A DNA stretch of 64,000 nucleotides from Acinetobacter seifertii (GCF_000368065.1 NZ_KB851203.1:1-64000); one strand, 5' to 3'. Shown: positions 46,634 through 55,662, numbered from the stretch's first letter. Numbers and translations: made by a program. The notes: generated from the sequence alone by a model not told the origin.

Positions 46634-46723
46634 TAAATCTAGGAATGACTTTAGGAAAAGGCGATTTTTAAAGGTTTATTGAAAAATCTCAATCGTACTT
46701 TTAGATAAGAAAGGACTGTGTGT

Positions 46724-46920
46724 ATGGAAAATAAACACCATATAGAAGGGAAATTAATCATTGGCTTTGTGCTCACTCAATCATCGTTTTAATTATTGGT
46801 TTTTTTCTCATAGGATGCGTTGGGCTAAGGCATTTTGACGGTTCAAACACTCTCCCAGCAAATGCGTATTCTATAGAGAAAGGAGCTGACCAGATCAGCA
46901 GAAATAAACGGATCAGGTAA
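46724..46920 (+). pseudogene. Possible frameshifted small membrane-protein gene upstream of hpd
   Basis: ATG 46724 has a good AAGGA site eight bases upstream and runs in frame to TAA 46790-46792 (MENKHHIEGKLIIGFVLTQ...). A frame change in 46771-46786 would join it to a second open frame (IIVLIIGFFLIGCVGLRHF...) ending at TAA 46918. The joined product would be about 65 aa with one TM helix. It may be a decayed or frameshifted small gene, or leader sequence that is open by chance. No family is recognised. Confidence 0.3.
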
Positions 46921-46938
46921 TCACCAGAGGGAAACTAG

Positions 46939-47994
46939 ATGGATATTTTAGAGAACCCATTAGAACTATGCGGTTTTGCATTTATTGAGTTTGTTTCAAA
47001 AGAAAATGAATTAGATACAATTTTTGAAACCATCGGCTTTTCAAAAGTAGCCAAGCATAAATCGAAAAAAGTGTACTTATGGCGTCAAGGAAATATCAAT
47101 ATTATCCTGAATTATCAGCCAGAATCTTATGCTTCATTCTTCTTTAATGAGCATGGTCCATCTGCTTGCGCAATGGGATTCAAAACACGTGATGCGGCAA
47201 AAGCTTTTAAAAAGGCTGTTGAGCTTGGTGCAGAACCAATGCAATCTAATATTGGGCCGATGGAGCTTAACATTCCGGCAATTAAAGGTATTGGTGGCAT
47301 GCCAATCTTCTTGGTTGACCGTGACATTTATGAAAATGACTTTGTTTTCTTTGATGATGCACAGCGTCACCCAGAAGGTGCTGGTTTAAATGAAATTGAC
47401 CACTTAACTCATAACGTCTACAAAGGCCGTATGGAGTACTGGGCGAACTTCTACGAGAAGATTTTTAACTTCCAAGAAATTCGTTACTTCGACATTAAAG
47501 GCGAATATACAGGTTTAACATCTAAAGCGTTAACTGCTCCAGATGGCATGATCCGTATTCCTTTAAATGAGGACTCAGACAAGGGTAACGGTCAAATTGC
47601 AGAATTCTTAGCTGATTTTAATGGCGAAGGTATTCAACATATTGCGTTTATTTGTGATGACTTAATTTCGACTTGGGATAAGTTAAAAGGTTTGGGTCTT
47701 CAATTTATGACTCCACCACCAAACACGTATTATGAAATGTTGGAAGACCGTTTACCTGAGCATGGCGAACCGACTAATGAATTACAGCAGCGCGGTATTT
47801 TGCTTGATGGTAATACTAAAGATGGTCAGAAGAAGCTTTTATTGCAAATCTTCTCTCAAAACATGATTGGACCAGTATTCTTCGAATTCATTCAACGTAA
47901 AGATGACGACGGTTTTGGTGAAGGTAACTTCAAGGCACTGTTTGAATCGATTGAACGTGACCAAATTCGCCGTGGCGTTCTCGAAGCAAAATAA
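46939..47994 (+). CDS. hpd: 4-hydroxyphenylpyruvate dioxygenase
   Basis: 351 aa. It turns 4-hydroxyphenylpyruvate into homogentisate in tyrosine/phenylalanine catabolism. The Fe(II) triad is visible as H155 ([10 protein letters not shown]), H234 (GIQHIAF) and E316 (FFEFIQR), equal to the known HPPD ligands with an offset of 6. The C-terminal [15 protein letters not shown]...[18 protein letters not shown] is diagnostic. A GAGGG site precedes the ATG. Convergent with the IclR gene. A tandem operator lies about 375-415 bp upstream, so a long leader is present. Confidence 0.97.
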   Translation: MDILENPLELCGFAFIEFVSKENELDTIFETIGFSKVAKHKSKKVYLWRQGNINIILNYQPESYASFFFNEHGPSACAMGFKTRDAAKAFKKAVELGAEPMQSNIGPMELNIPAIKGIGGMPIFLVDRDIYENDFVFFDDAQRHPEGAGLNEIDHLTHNVYKGRMEYWANFYEKIFNFQEIRYFDIKGEYTGLTSKALTAPDGMIRIPLNEDSDKGNGQIAEFLADFNGEGIQHIAFICDDLISTWDKLKGLGLQFMTPPPNTYYEMLEDRLPEHGEPTNELQQRGILLDGNTKDGQKKLLLQIFSQNMIGPVFFEFIQRKDDDGFGEGNFKALFESIERDQIRRGVLEAK

Positions 47995-48015
47995 GTTTTG
48001 CTTTGTCTCTAATCT

Positions 48016-48048
48016 AAAAAAACCAAGAGCAGTGCTCTTGGTTTTTTT
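48016..48048. terminator. Bidirectional terminator hpd/iclR
   Basis: AACCAAGAGC (48021-48030) pairs with GCTCTTGGTT (48034-48043) around AGT. An A7 run precedes and a T7 run follows. It lies between convergent genes. Confidence 0.88.
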
Positions 48049-48059
48049 ATGGCTATTGA

Positions 48060-48839
48060 TTAGCGGCTTTTAATATATTGATTAATTAAATTAATCTCAT
48101 TTTTAAGCGTTTCAATAATTTTACTTTGTGGGTCGACGGGTAAAAACATTTCGCTATCCAGTGCCACAATACAAAACTCAATGCTCTGGTTTGAGTTAAA
48201 TACTGGTAGACCTACTGCGTTAATACCTGTGAGTAAATCACCTTTCGCTGCTGACATTTGTTGCTGGCGAATGGTTTCTTTAAGTTCTAAAAATTCTTGC
48301 CAGTTGTGCGGCGCAATATTTAGTCCAAGTTCATGGTGCTTTTGCCATTCGGCTTCCATTAAGGGACGAACAAAATGCTCTGGAAGATAAGAAGCAAATA
48401 AACGTCCCGCAGCAGAATTGACTAAAGGCATAATCGAGCCGACTTTAGTAACAATCGAAATAGGGTGGTTAGACTCAATTGACTGAACCACGACAGGGCC
48501 TTTAGGCGACCATTTACTAATTTGTATGCCGCAACCAATTTTGTTTTGTAGGTCGTAAATTAAATGCTGTACGAGCTGTAGTGTGTCGCTATGTTGAACA
48601 CAGTTTAGACCTAAGCGCCATGCCTGATCGCCTAGGGCGTATTGACCATCATCAAGCTGTTTTGCATATTCCATACGAATAAGGCTAACCAGATAGCGGT
48701 GTACTTTAGCCGGATGCATTTCTAGCTTGCTAGATAGATCTTTGAGAATAATAGGTTGATTGTGTTCCAAAAGGGCGTTTAGTACAGATAAACCGACTTC
48801 AAGTGATTGAACCCCCCCAGATACTTTTTCTTCAATCAT
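48060..48839 (-). CDS. IclR-family regulator of the tyrosine/homogentisate locus
   Basis: 259 aa. The N-terminal winged HTH (about 12-70) reads LEVGLSVLNALLEHNQPIILKDLSSKLEMHPAKVHRYLVSLIR. The C-terminal IclR effector domain includes AAGRLFASYLPE. Its position between hpd and fahA-maiA matches HmgR of Pseudomonas putida, an IclR regulator that responds to homogentisate. It likely binds the 21-bp tandem sites at 46524 and 51794. Effector and mode are inferred from HmgR. Confidence 0.87.
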   Translation of the reverse strand: MIEEKVSGGVQSLEVGLSVLNALLEHNQPIILKDLSSKLEMHPAKVHRYLVSLIRMEYAKQLDDGQYALGDQAWRLGLNCVQHSDTLQLVQHLIYDLQNKIGCGIQISKWSPKGPVVVQSIESNHPISIVTKVGSIMPLVNSAAGRLFASYLPEHFVRPLMEAEWQKHHELGLNIAPHNWQEFLELKETIRQQQMSAAKGDLLTGINAVGLPVFNSNQSIEFCIVALDSEMFLPVDPQSKIIETLKNEINLINQYIKSR

Positions 48840-49060
48840 TTAAATACCCTTAATAAATTTACTTCAGCTGTTAAACAGTGACGATCAAAACATAAATTGA
48901 AATTGCTGCGATTTACATCATGCCTGAGCCTCGCGAGAAATAGAAATCACCTTTTTCTATTAGCGAAATTGGCATGTTTAATAATCAACAATTTTCTAAA
49001 ATCACTATGCTCTCATTTATAGCGCAATTTTCTAGAAATTTAGCGTTTTTAAATAATATA

Positions 49061-49113
49061 AATCGGCATTGATATAGAAACGTTTATTCAAACAATTCTA
49101 ATCAATGCCGATT
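49061..49113 (-). terminator. Long-loop terminator-like hairpin after the VOC gene
   Basis: AATCGGCATTGAT (49061-49073) pairs perfectly with ATCAATGCCGATT (49101-49113) around a 27-nt loop. On the minus strand the tail is TATATTATT, only moderately T-rich. It ends the fahA-maiA-VOC operon. Confidence 0.6.
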
Positions 49114-49134
49114 TTTTAGTTTGCTGTTTTAAAA

Positions 49135-49683
49135 TTAGGTTCCTAACTCTTCTTCATGTAAGAAGTGAGTGTGGTGTGGAGCGCGTTTGGTTTTGCTCCA
49201 TTCATCTAACATTTCAGCTTTCATTTCTTCAGTAATTTTTGCAATTTTTTCTTCAGCATGAACATCGTTATAAGTCAGTTCTAAACGATGGCCATTTGGG
49301 TCGAAGAAATAAATTGAGTGGAAAATTCCATGGTTTGTCACGCCCAACACTTTCACGCCATTTTCTTCTAAATGTTGTTTCGCAGCCATTAGGGCATTTA
49401 AATCTTCAACTTCAAAAGCAATGTGTTGGACCCATTGAGGTGTATTTTCGTCTCGACCCATTTCTGGTTGAGTTGGTAATTCAAAAAATGCCAAAACGTT
49501 GCCTTGACCAGCATCTAGGAATAGATGCATATAAGGGTCAAAGGCTTTCGTTGAAGGAACATGGTCTTCAGCAAAAGCTAAGATAAAGTCCATGTTGAGC
49601 ATTTTTTTATACCACTCAACAGTTTCTTTCGCATCCTTACAACGATATGCAACGTGATGTATTTTTTTAATGGCAAATGTCAT
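49135..49683 (-). CDS. VOC-family protein; candidate homogentisate ring-cleavage dioxygenase
   Basis: 182 aa from ATG 49683, with an AAGGAG site; an in-frame upstream extension overlaps maiA and is unsupported. The two beta-alpha-beta modules of one VOC domain are visible. Metal ligand candidates are H10 (HHVAYRC), H87 (VQHIAFEV) and E135 (HRLEL). H118, Y125, DPNG (128-131) and E135 follow the spacing of the type I extradiol dioxygenase signature as I remember it. It is the last gene of fahA-maiA-VOC, 16 bp after maiA. hmgA, the usual enzyme between hpd and maiA in the pathway, is missing here, so this protein may do that step. Alternatives are a glyoxalase-like or accessory isomerase. Cytoplasmic. 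Confidence 0.6.
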   Translation of the reverse strand: MTFAIKKIHHVAYRCKDAKETVEWYKKMLNMDFILAFAEDHVPSTKAFDPYMHLFLDAGQGNVLAFFELPTQPEMGRDENTPQWVQHIAFEVEDLNALMAAKQHLEENGVKVLGVTNHGIFHSIYFFDPNGHRLELTYNDVHAEEKIAKITEEMKAEMLDEWSKTKRAPHHTHFLHEEELGT

Positions 49684-49699
49684 GTTGAAACTCCTTTTA

Positions 49700-50332
49700 C
49701 TATTCCCAATCTGGTTGTTGTTCTGGCGCCGCGTTATAGAAGGCTGGGATAGACAAACAATGTTGATAAATTGATTCAATTTTTGGAAACGCAGATAAAT
49801 CTATCTTGAAGCGTTTCGCGTTGTAGACTTGTGGAATCAGGCAGCAATCGGCAATCGTTGCTTGTTCTCCAAAGCAAAATTGTCCGTTTGAATCTTGAAG
49901 TTGCTGCTCAAGACTTTGAAAGCCTTCAATAATCCAGTGCTGATACCAATAATTTTTCTGCTCATCTGAAACATTTAAGTCATTTTTTAAATATTTCAGT
50001 ACGCGTAAGTTGTTTAAGGGGTGAATATCGCAAGCGATTGCTTGTGCAAAAGCACGGATTTTGGCTCTCTCTTTCACATCATTTGGAAGTAGTTTGGTTT
50101 CTGGATATTGTTCATCCAGATATTCCAAAATACTTAATGACTGTGACAAGGTTAAATCGCCGTCCACTAAAGTTGGCACTAAGGCACTGCGATTTAACTT
50201 TAAATAGTCTTCACTTTGCTGCTCATTTTTAACCAAATGAACTGGTGCAGTTTCATAAGCGAGACTTTTAATGTTGAGACCAATCCGTACTCTGTAAGCT
50301 GCAGAGCTACGAAAGTAACTATACAGCTTCAT
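49700..50332 (-). CDS. maiA: Maleylacetoacetate isomerase (zeta-class GST)
   Basis: 210 aa from ATG 50332, with GGAG upstream. It isomerises maleylacetoacetate to fumarylacetoacetate using glutathione. The N-terminal zeta motif reads YFRSSAAYRVRIGLNIK; the motif Cys is Ala, as in other bacterial members. LVDGDLTLSQSLSILEYLDE and the C-terminal FGEQATIADCCLIPQVYNAKRF are typical. It overlaps the fahA 3' end by 14 bp. Confidence 0.93.
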   Translation of the reverse strand: MKLYSYFRSSAAYRVRIGLNIKSLAYETAPVHLVKNEQQSEDYLKLNRSALVPTLVDGDLTLSQSLSILEYLDEQYPETKLLPNDVKERAKIRAFAQAIACDIHPLNNLRVLKYLKNDLNVSDEQKNYWYQHWIIEGFQSLEQQLQDSNGQFCFGEQATIADCCLIPQVYNAKRFKIDLSAFPKIESIYQHCLSIPAFYNAAPEQQPDWE

Positions 50333-51626
50333 AATCTGGCTCCGAAGTTTCTGCAAAATCAAAATCTAATGCAGGAAGTACAGTGTTTCGGACTTCACCA
50401 AAGCCAATACGGATACCATTTTTCTCACAGTGACCTTTCATAATGAGCGTATCGCCGTCTTGTAAGAAACCACGAGTTTCACCATTGGCAAGTGTTAAAG
50501 GCTTGGTGGTATTCCAAGTCAGCTCAAGCAAGCTGCCATAAGAGTCAGGTGTAGAACCTGAAATGGTACCCGAACCCATTAAGTCACCAACCTGAACGTT
50601 ACAGCCAGCAATCGTGTGGTGAGTCAGCTGCTGAGACATAGACCAATACATATATTTAAAATTGGTTTTACAGATCACATCAGCTTGTGCTGATTTAGGT
50701 GTTTGAATCTCAACACTCAAGTTAATGTCATAACTATTTGCGACATTTTCTTGTAAATAAGCCAGTGGTTTTGGTTCTTGTTTCGGGCCTTCAACTTTAA
50801 ATGGCTCAAGTGCTTCAAGCGTTACCACCCAAGGTGAAATTGAACTTGCAAAAGTTTTCGCATTGAATGGGCCAAGAGGAACATATTCCCATTGCTGAAT
50901 ATCACGTGCTGACCAGTCGTTTAGCAGAACCATTCCAAAAATATGGTCCCAAGCATTTTCAATCGAGATAGGCTGTCCCAATTGAGTTGGTTTACCCACA
51001 ATAAATGCTGTTTCAAGTTCGAAATCGAGTTTACGCGTTGCAGAAAAAACTGGACGTTCTTCATTTGGAAGTTTGATTTGACCTGATGGGCGTACCACTT
51101 GAGTTCCGCTCACTACAACAGAGCTAGCACGACCGTTATAACCTACAGGTAATTCGGTCCAGTTTGGAAGCAAGGCATTTTTAGGGTCACGGAACATACA
51201 GCCGACATTGGTCGCGTGTTCTTTGGAAGAATAAAAATCGGTATAGCCAGGTACGCGAACAGGTAAATGTAAAGTCACGCTGTCTTGCTTAACTAGAACT
51301 TCCTGACGTAATGCTTCATTTTCTTGAAGCGTTAAATTTTCAACTGAAAGAAGAGACTGTAATGTTTTACGAACTTTAGACCAGTTAGCTTTGCCGGATT
51401 CAATAAATTTATTCAGTGTAGGCTGGTTAAAGTATGTGTCTTGATCTGAAAGTTTTAAAAGACCGTGCTTTTCAAGAGCAGCGAGATCAATGACCCAATC
51501 ACCAATAGCTACACCGACCTGACGCTCGCCTTCGGCTGTTCTACTAAAAATACCATAAGGCAAATTATGAATAGTGAAATCAGATTGAGGTGAAACTTCA
51601 ATAAAAGAGTTTAGTTTTTGTTCCAT
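50319..51626 (-). CDS. fahA: Fumarylacetoacetase
   Basis: 435 aa from ATG 51626 (MEQKLNSFIEVSPQSDF), with AAGGAAG upstream. It splits fumarylacetoacetate to fumarate and acetoacetate, the last step of tyrosine degradation. Metal and active-site regions are TDFYSSKEHATNVG, LDFELETAFIVG (Glu pair), LNDWSARDIQQWEYVPLGPF, and VGDLMGSGTISG. It heads fahA-maiA-VOC. Its promoter region is shared with the divergent AroP-type gene and holds tandem operator sites. Confidence 0.95.
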   Translation of the reverse strand: MEQKLNSFIEVSPQSDFTIHNLPYGIFSRTAEGERQVGVAIGDWVIDLAALEKHGLLKLSDQDTYFNQPTLNKFIESGKANWSKVRKTLQSLLSVENLTLQENEALRQEVLVKQDSVTLHLPVRVPGYTDFYSSKEHATNVGCMFRDPKNALLPNWTELPVGYNGRASSVVVSGTQVVRPSGQIKLPNEERPVFSATRKLDFELETAFIVGKPTQLGQPISIENAWDHIFGMVLLNDWSARDIQQWEYVPLGPFNAKTFASSISPWVVTLEALEPFKVEGPKQEPKPLAYLQENVANSYDINLSVEIQTPKSAQADVICKTNFKYMYWSMSQQLTHHTIAGCNVQVGDLMGSGTISGSTPDSYGSLLELTWNTTKPLTLANGETRGFLQDGDTLIMKGHCEKNGIRIGFGEVRNTVLPALDFDFAETSEPDYEAV

Positions 51627-51793
51627 TTTCGCTTCCTTGTCTTCATCTCGTGTCTTATACAAATAAAAGTTCGGTCTAGGGACTGAGCTACTCAATAAGT
51701 TTTAACCTTGGTTAGATCATTTTTTTACTTATGAGTTTGATATAGACCGAGCACAACCAATTGCTTCATGGTTCTTATAATACTGAATTCATA

Positions 51794-51834
51794 AAATTAC
51801 GCAATACATAATTTAATTACACATTGCATAATAA
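51794..51834. promoter_or_regulatory. Tandem 21-bp operator pair upstream of fahA
   Basis: AAATTA-N7-CATAATTT at 51794-51814 and TAATTA-N7-CATAATAA at 51814-51834, again exactly 20 bp apart. This matches the pair upstream of hpd in sequence and spacing. It is a likely binding site for the local IclR regulator. Confidence 0.65.
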
Positions 51835-51923
51835 TTGTTATTTCTTGCATTTTCTGTTTTCATGCGCGGTTATGAGAAAAGTAACGCAATTATTTTTTCA
51901 TCAATCTCTATGAAAATCTGATC

Positions 51924-51944
51924 AATTTATGATATACGTAATTT
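51924..51944. promoter_or_regulatory. Third operator-like site near the aroP start
   Basis: AATTTA-N7-CGTAATTT at 51924-51944 is a weaker copy of the same 21-bp element. It lies about 40 bp before the permease ATG and could repress that gene. It is single rather than paired. Confidence 0.45.
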
Positions 51945-51983
51945 ATTGGAAAAAAATTACGTGACAAGGATGAGAATAATCAT

Positions 51984-53372
51984 ATGTCAACACAAGAGCA
52001 AGGAAACCTGAAACACGGTTTGAGTAATCGTCACATCCAGCTGATTGCATTGGGTGGAGCGATTGGTACAGGGCTGTTTCTTGGTATATCACAATCGATT
52101 AAATTGGCAGGTCCATCGGTAATCTTGGGTTATGCGATTGCAGGATTTATTGCTTTTTTAATGATGCGCCAGCTCGGTGAAATGGTGGTCGAAGAGCCAG
52201 TAAGTGGTTCTTTTAGTCATTTTGCTTATAAATATTGGGGACCATTTGCAGGCTTCATGTCAGGATGGAACTACTGGGTACTTAACGTACTGGTATGTAT
52301 GGCAGAGTTAAGTGCAATTGGTCTGTATATTCAATATTGGTGGCCGCAAATCCCAACGTGGGCATCCGCGCTAACGTTCTTTATTCTCATTAATGGTATT
52401 AATTTATTGCACGTTAAGTTTTTTGGCGAAATGGAATTTTGGTTTTCCATTGTTAAAATCTTAGCAATTTTAGCCATGATTGCTTTCGGTTCGTATTTAC
52501 TTGCAACCGATACAGCAGGGCCACAAGCAAGTATCAGTAACCTTTGGGCATTAGGCGGTTTCTTCCCGTTTGGTGTTGAAGGCTTGGTGATGGCAATGGC
52601 AGTCATTATTTTTGCTTTTGGCGGTATCGAGCTTTTCGGTATTACTGCGGCTGAAGCACGTGACCCAGACAAAACCTTACCTAAAGCGGTAAATCAGATT
52701 ATCTATCGTATTTTGATTTTCTATATTGCAACGCTTCTTGTTTTATTCTCATTATTCCCTTGGAATCAAATGGCACAAGGTGGCAGTCCTTTTGTAATGG
52801 TGTTTGCTTCTTTAGACAGCCAAGGTGTTGCGACTTTACTTAACTTCGTGATTTTGACTGCTGCGGTTTCAGTTTATAACGGTACAAGCTATTGCAGTAG
52901 CCGTATGTTGTTAGGCCTTGCTCAGCAAGGAAATGCACCAAAAGTATTTGCACGTATTAATAAACGCGGTATTCCAACCAATGCAGTGATCCTTTCTGCG
53001 GCAGTCACTATTTTATGTGTGTTGTTAAATTACATTTTCCCTGAAAAAGCGTTTGGCTTACTCATGATGCTCGTGGTTGCAGCGATTGTGATTAACTGGG
53101 TCGTAATTTCATGGACACATTTAAAATTCCGTAAGTTTATGATGCGCCAAGGTCAAACTACGAAATTCCCAAGTTTCATGTACCCATTTAGCAACTATCT
53201 CTGCATGGTATTTATGCTTGGAATTTTAGTTGTCATGTCGCTAACGCCAGATATGCGTGTGGCTGTGATGATGATTCCGGGATGGATTTTGTGCTTAATG
53301 GTGGCTTATCAATTTAAACGCCGTAAGTTAAAAGCTGAGCAGCCTGTACATGCTTTAGAAGCAGATATGTAA
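51984..53372 (+). CDS. aroP: Aromatic amino acid permease, AroP-like (APC family)
   Basis: 462 aa with 12 TM segments. It follows E. coli AroP closely by eye: [58 protein letters not shown] and VKFFGEMEFWFSIVKI. It is a proton-coupled importer of Phe, Tyr or Trp in the inner membrane. Its position divergent from fahA supports import of tyrosine/phenylalanine for the pathway. A strong terminator follows. Confidence 0.88.
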   Translation: MSTQEQGNLKHGLSNRHIQLIALGGAIGTGLFLGISQSIKLAGPSVILGYAIAGFIAFLMMRQLGEMVVEEPVSGSFSHFAYKYWGPFAGFMSGWNYWVLNVLVCMAELSAIGLYIQYWWPQIPTWASALTFFILINGINLLHVKFFGEMEFWFSIVKILAILAMIAFGSYLLATDTAGPQASISNLWALGGFFPFGVEGLVMAMAVIIFAFGGIELFGITAAEARDPDKTLPKAVNQIIYRILIFYIATLLVLFSLFPWNQMAQGGSPFVMVFASLDSQGVATLLNFVILTAAVSVYNGTSYCSSRMLLGLAQQGNAPKVFARINKRGIPTNAVILSAAVTILCVLLNYIFPEKAFGLLMMLVVAAIVINWVVISWTHLKFRKFMMRQGQTTKFPSFMYPFSNYLCMVFMLGILVVMSLTPDMRVAVMMIPGWILCLMVAYQFKRRKLKAEQPVHALEADM

Positions 53373-53392
53373 TCAGGTCTGAGTTAGAAACT

Positions 53393-53425
53393 AAAAAGGA
53401 CGTATTAATACGTCCTTTTTTATTT
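53393..53425 (+). terminator. aroP intrinsic terminator
   Basis: AAAAAGGACGTATT (53393-53406) and AATACGTCCTTTTT (53407-53420) form a perfect inverted repeat, followed by more T. Confidence 0.88.
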
Positions 53426-53461
53426 TTAAAATTTACAACAGAAATTAAAGGACTTTATAAT

Positions 53462-53476
53462 TGTTATATTATAACA
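53462..53476. promoter_or_regulatory. Zur box upstream of zrlA
   Basis: TGTTATATTATAACA is a perfect 15-bp palindrome with a central T. It equals the gammaproteobacterial Zur-box core TGTTATA-N-TATAACA as I recall it. It lies 55 bp before the zrlA start, so zrlA should be derepressed in zinc starvation. Confidence 0.85.
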
Positions 53477-53530
53477 TCTGTTGAATGAATAACTAAGGCT
53501 TCCCGATGTTGAGGGAGGAGCAACATATTT

Positions 53531-54211
53531 ATGAAATATTCCTATTTAGGTTTAATCTTACTTTCTCTTACCGCGTGTACGACTCAAACACCTAAGCCAA
53601 CGGTTTCTAAGCATCCTCACTCTTTGCCTCAGCCATCTAAAACAGTGGTAAGAATAAAACAACAACCCGAAGATTATATTGTTTGGATTGCAACCGCAGA
53701 TCATGCGCAGTCTGTACAAGCTTATAAGCAATTTCTTAAGCAAAAAGGGCTTGCCAATTTAGTCCCAGATTATGAGTTATTGCGTTCAGCTCGTGACTGG
53801 CAAAAATGTGGAGTCGAGCCTTATGCGGTGCCACCGAGAGAGATTTGGTCCAACATCGTTCCTACGCTTAGCATTTTAAAAGCATTGGTTGATGATGGTG
53901 TGATTAATGATTTTGAAGTGACATCAGCCTATCGAGCTTTATCTTTAAACCGCTGTGCAGGTGGTGCAGATGCTTCTCGACATGTCTTTAATGCAGCGCT
54001 TGATTTTCGAATTGGACCAGAACAGCCTAGCGACTTAGACCAATTCAATATTCAGCAAACCAAAACTAAACTTTGTCAGTTCTGGGAAACCAAGGGACAA
54101 GCTCTTAATATGGGTCTGGGTGTTTATGCTTCGGGACAAATTCATATTGATAGCCAAGGCTTCCGATCATGGGGACCTGACCATCACTATAGAACCTCGA
54201 TTTGTCAGTGA
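53531..54211 (+). CDS. zrlA: Zinc-regulated M15-type peptidase lipoprotein ZrlA
   Basis: 226 aa. Lipobox LTAC is lipidated at C16. The M15A-like domain carries SRHVFNAALDF (SxHxxGxAxD-type zinc site, with Asn for the Gly) and the second His in GQIHIDSQGF. It would trim peptidoglycan peptides in the periplasm. A perfect Zur box lies upstream. In A. baumannii the zinc-regulated lipoprotein ZrlA next to zigA is reported to protect the envelope during zinc limitation. GGGAGGAGC precedes the ATG. Confidence 0.85.
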   Translation: MKYSYLGLILLSLTACTTQTPKPTVSKHPHSLPQPSKTVVRIKQQPEDYIVWIATADHAQSVQAYKQFLKQKGLANLVPDYELLRSARDWQKCGVEPYAVPPREIWSNIVPTLSILKALVDDGVINDFEVTSAYRALSLNRCAGGADASRHVFNAALDFRIGPEQPSDLDQFNIQQTKTKLCQFWETKGQALNMGLGVYASGQIHIDSQGFRSWGPDHHYRTSICQ

Positions 54212-54282
54212 CTATAAAAGCAATTCTTTCAAAGACTAAATGAGTTGGTTTGAATAAAAGCAGAATAAAAACTTGATCAATA

Positions 54283-54300
54283 GTTATGTTATAACATAAC
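54283..54300. promoter_or_regulatory. Zur-box-like palindrome upstream of zigA
   Basis: GTTATGTTATAACATAAC is a perfect 18-bp palindrome. It contains two overlapping 13-mers (54283-54295 and its complement) that each match GTTATA-N-TATAAC at all but one position. It lies about 96 bp before the chosen zigA start. Confidence 0.75.
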
Positions 54301-54395
54301 ATTATTGTGGTTTAGAAATAGATTACGCCTGTGATCTGGCCATATTTCAATGGCCAGCCATGATCAGTTTAAATATTATTCGAAGAGATCAAGCC

Positions 54396-55625
54396 ATGCA
54401 CACTGCAATCGCCAACTCATTTGCCAAGCTTCCAGTCACTGTTTTATCAGGCTTTTTGGGTGCAGGAAAGACCACATTACTCAACCATATTTTAAATAAT
54501 CGTGAAGGCCGCCGTATTGCCGTGATTGTTAATGATATGTCTGAGGTAAATATTGATGCGGCATTAGTACGCGAAGGTGGGGCGGAGCTTTCAAGGACAG
54601 ATGAAAAACTGGTTGAAATGAGTAACGGTTGTATCTGCTGCACGCTACGAGAAGATTTGCTGGTTGAGGTGAGACGCTTAGCCGATGAAGGGCGCTTTGA
54701 CCAATTGGTGATTGAGTCGACGGGTATTTCAGAACCACTGCCTGTTGCAGAAACCTTTACCTTTGAAGATGAAGATGGAAACTCACTCAATGAGTTTGCT
54801 CGACTTGATACTATGGTCACGGTAGTCGATGCTTTTAACTTTCTGAAAGATTACAGTTCAATAGACTCCCTGCAACAACGTGGCGAGTCCTTGGGTGAGC
54901 ATGATGAAAGAACTGTGGTTGACCTTCTGATTGATCAGATCGAGTTTTGTGATGTAATTGTGCTGAATAAAATTGATTTGATTGATCAGGCGCAGCAAGA
55001 CCAGCTCATCGCAATTTTAAAAACTTTAAACCCGCGTGCCCGAATTGAGATTGCTCAATTTGGAAAGATCGCTTTAGATAAAATCTTAGATACACAGTTA
55101 TTTGACTTTGATGAAGCCGCACAAGCGCCGGGCTGGTTAAAAGAGTTACGTGGCGAGCATACGCCAGAGACTGAAGAGTATGGCATCAGTAGCTTTGTTT
55201 ACCGTGCCCGCCGACCTTTCCATCCAGAGCGTTTTTATGATTTGGTTCAGTCAGAATGGCCAGGAGTCGTGCGTTCTAAAGGTTTTTTCTGGTTGGCTGC
55301 TGACCCTACCTTAGCTTATTCATGGTCGCAAGCGGGTGCAATGGCTCGACACGGCCTAGCAGGTTATTGGTGGGCTGCTGTTTCAGAAGAAGATTGGCCG
55401 AGTGACCTAGCCAGCATTGAGCAAATTAAGAAAAATTGGGACGCTCGTACAGGTGATGCACGTCAGGAACTGGTTTTAATTGGTATGCAAATGGATGAGC
55501 AAGCCTTAATAGAACGCTTAGACCGTTGTTTATTAAGTGATGAAGAAATGGCTTTAGGACCACAAGCTTGGCAGAACTGGTCGAACCCTTTTAAGCAAGA
55601 TGATGAAACTATGTTGATCGCTTAA
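54396..55625 (+). CDS. zigA: COG0523 GTPase, zinc metallochaperone ZigA
   Basis: 409 aa from ATG 54396 with an AAGAGATC site; the longer reading from 54360 has no ribosome binding site. Walker [10 protein letters not shown] is at 19-27, the zinc-binding CXCC is C79-I-C81-C82 in [12 protein letters not shown], and the G4 motif is VLNKIDLI. The C-terminal CobW_C domain begins near [20 protein letters not shown]. In A. baumannii ZigA is reported to deliver zinc and support histidine use under zinc starvation. A Zur-like palindrome lies upstream and hut genes lie downstream. Confidence 0.9.
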   Translation: MHTAIANSFAKLPVTVLSGFLGAGKTTLLNHILNNREGRRIAVIVNDMSEVNIDAALVREGGAELSRTDEKLVEMSNGCICCTLREDLLVEVRRLADEGRFDQLVIESTGISEPLPVAETFTFEDEDGNSLNEFARLDTMVTVVDAFNFLKDYSSIDSLQQRGESLGEHDERTVVDLLIDQIEFCDVIVLNKIDLIDQAQQDQLIAILKTLNPRARIEIAQFGKIALDKILDTQLFDFDEAAQAPGWLKELRGEHTPETEEYGISSFVYRARRPFHPERFYDLVQSEWPGVVRSKGFFWLAADPTLAYSWSQAGAMARHGLAGYWWAAVSEEDWPSDLASIEQIKKNWDARTGDARQELVLIGMQMDEQALIERLDRCLLSDEEMALGPQAWQNWSNPFKQDDETMLIA

Positions 55626-55633
55626 TAAAACAA

Positions 55634-55662
55634 AAGCCCCTGATTTAAAGGGGCTTATTTTT
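55634..55662. terminator. Terminator between zigA and the acyltransferase gene
   Basis: AAGCCCC (55634-55640) pairs with GGGGCTT (55650-55656) around a 9-nt loop. TATTTTTA follows on plus and a T-rich tail follows on minus, so it may act both ways. Confidence 0.75.

Noticed and set aside
49135-49683. Annotating the VOC protein simply as glyoxalase I
   Set aside because: The operon context, H118/Y125 pattern and missing HmgA point to another role; no glutathione-methylglyoxal context apart from GSH-dependent MaiA. Kept as an alternative only.
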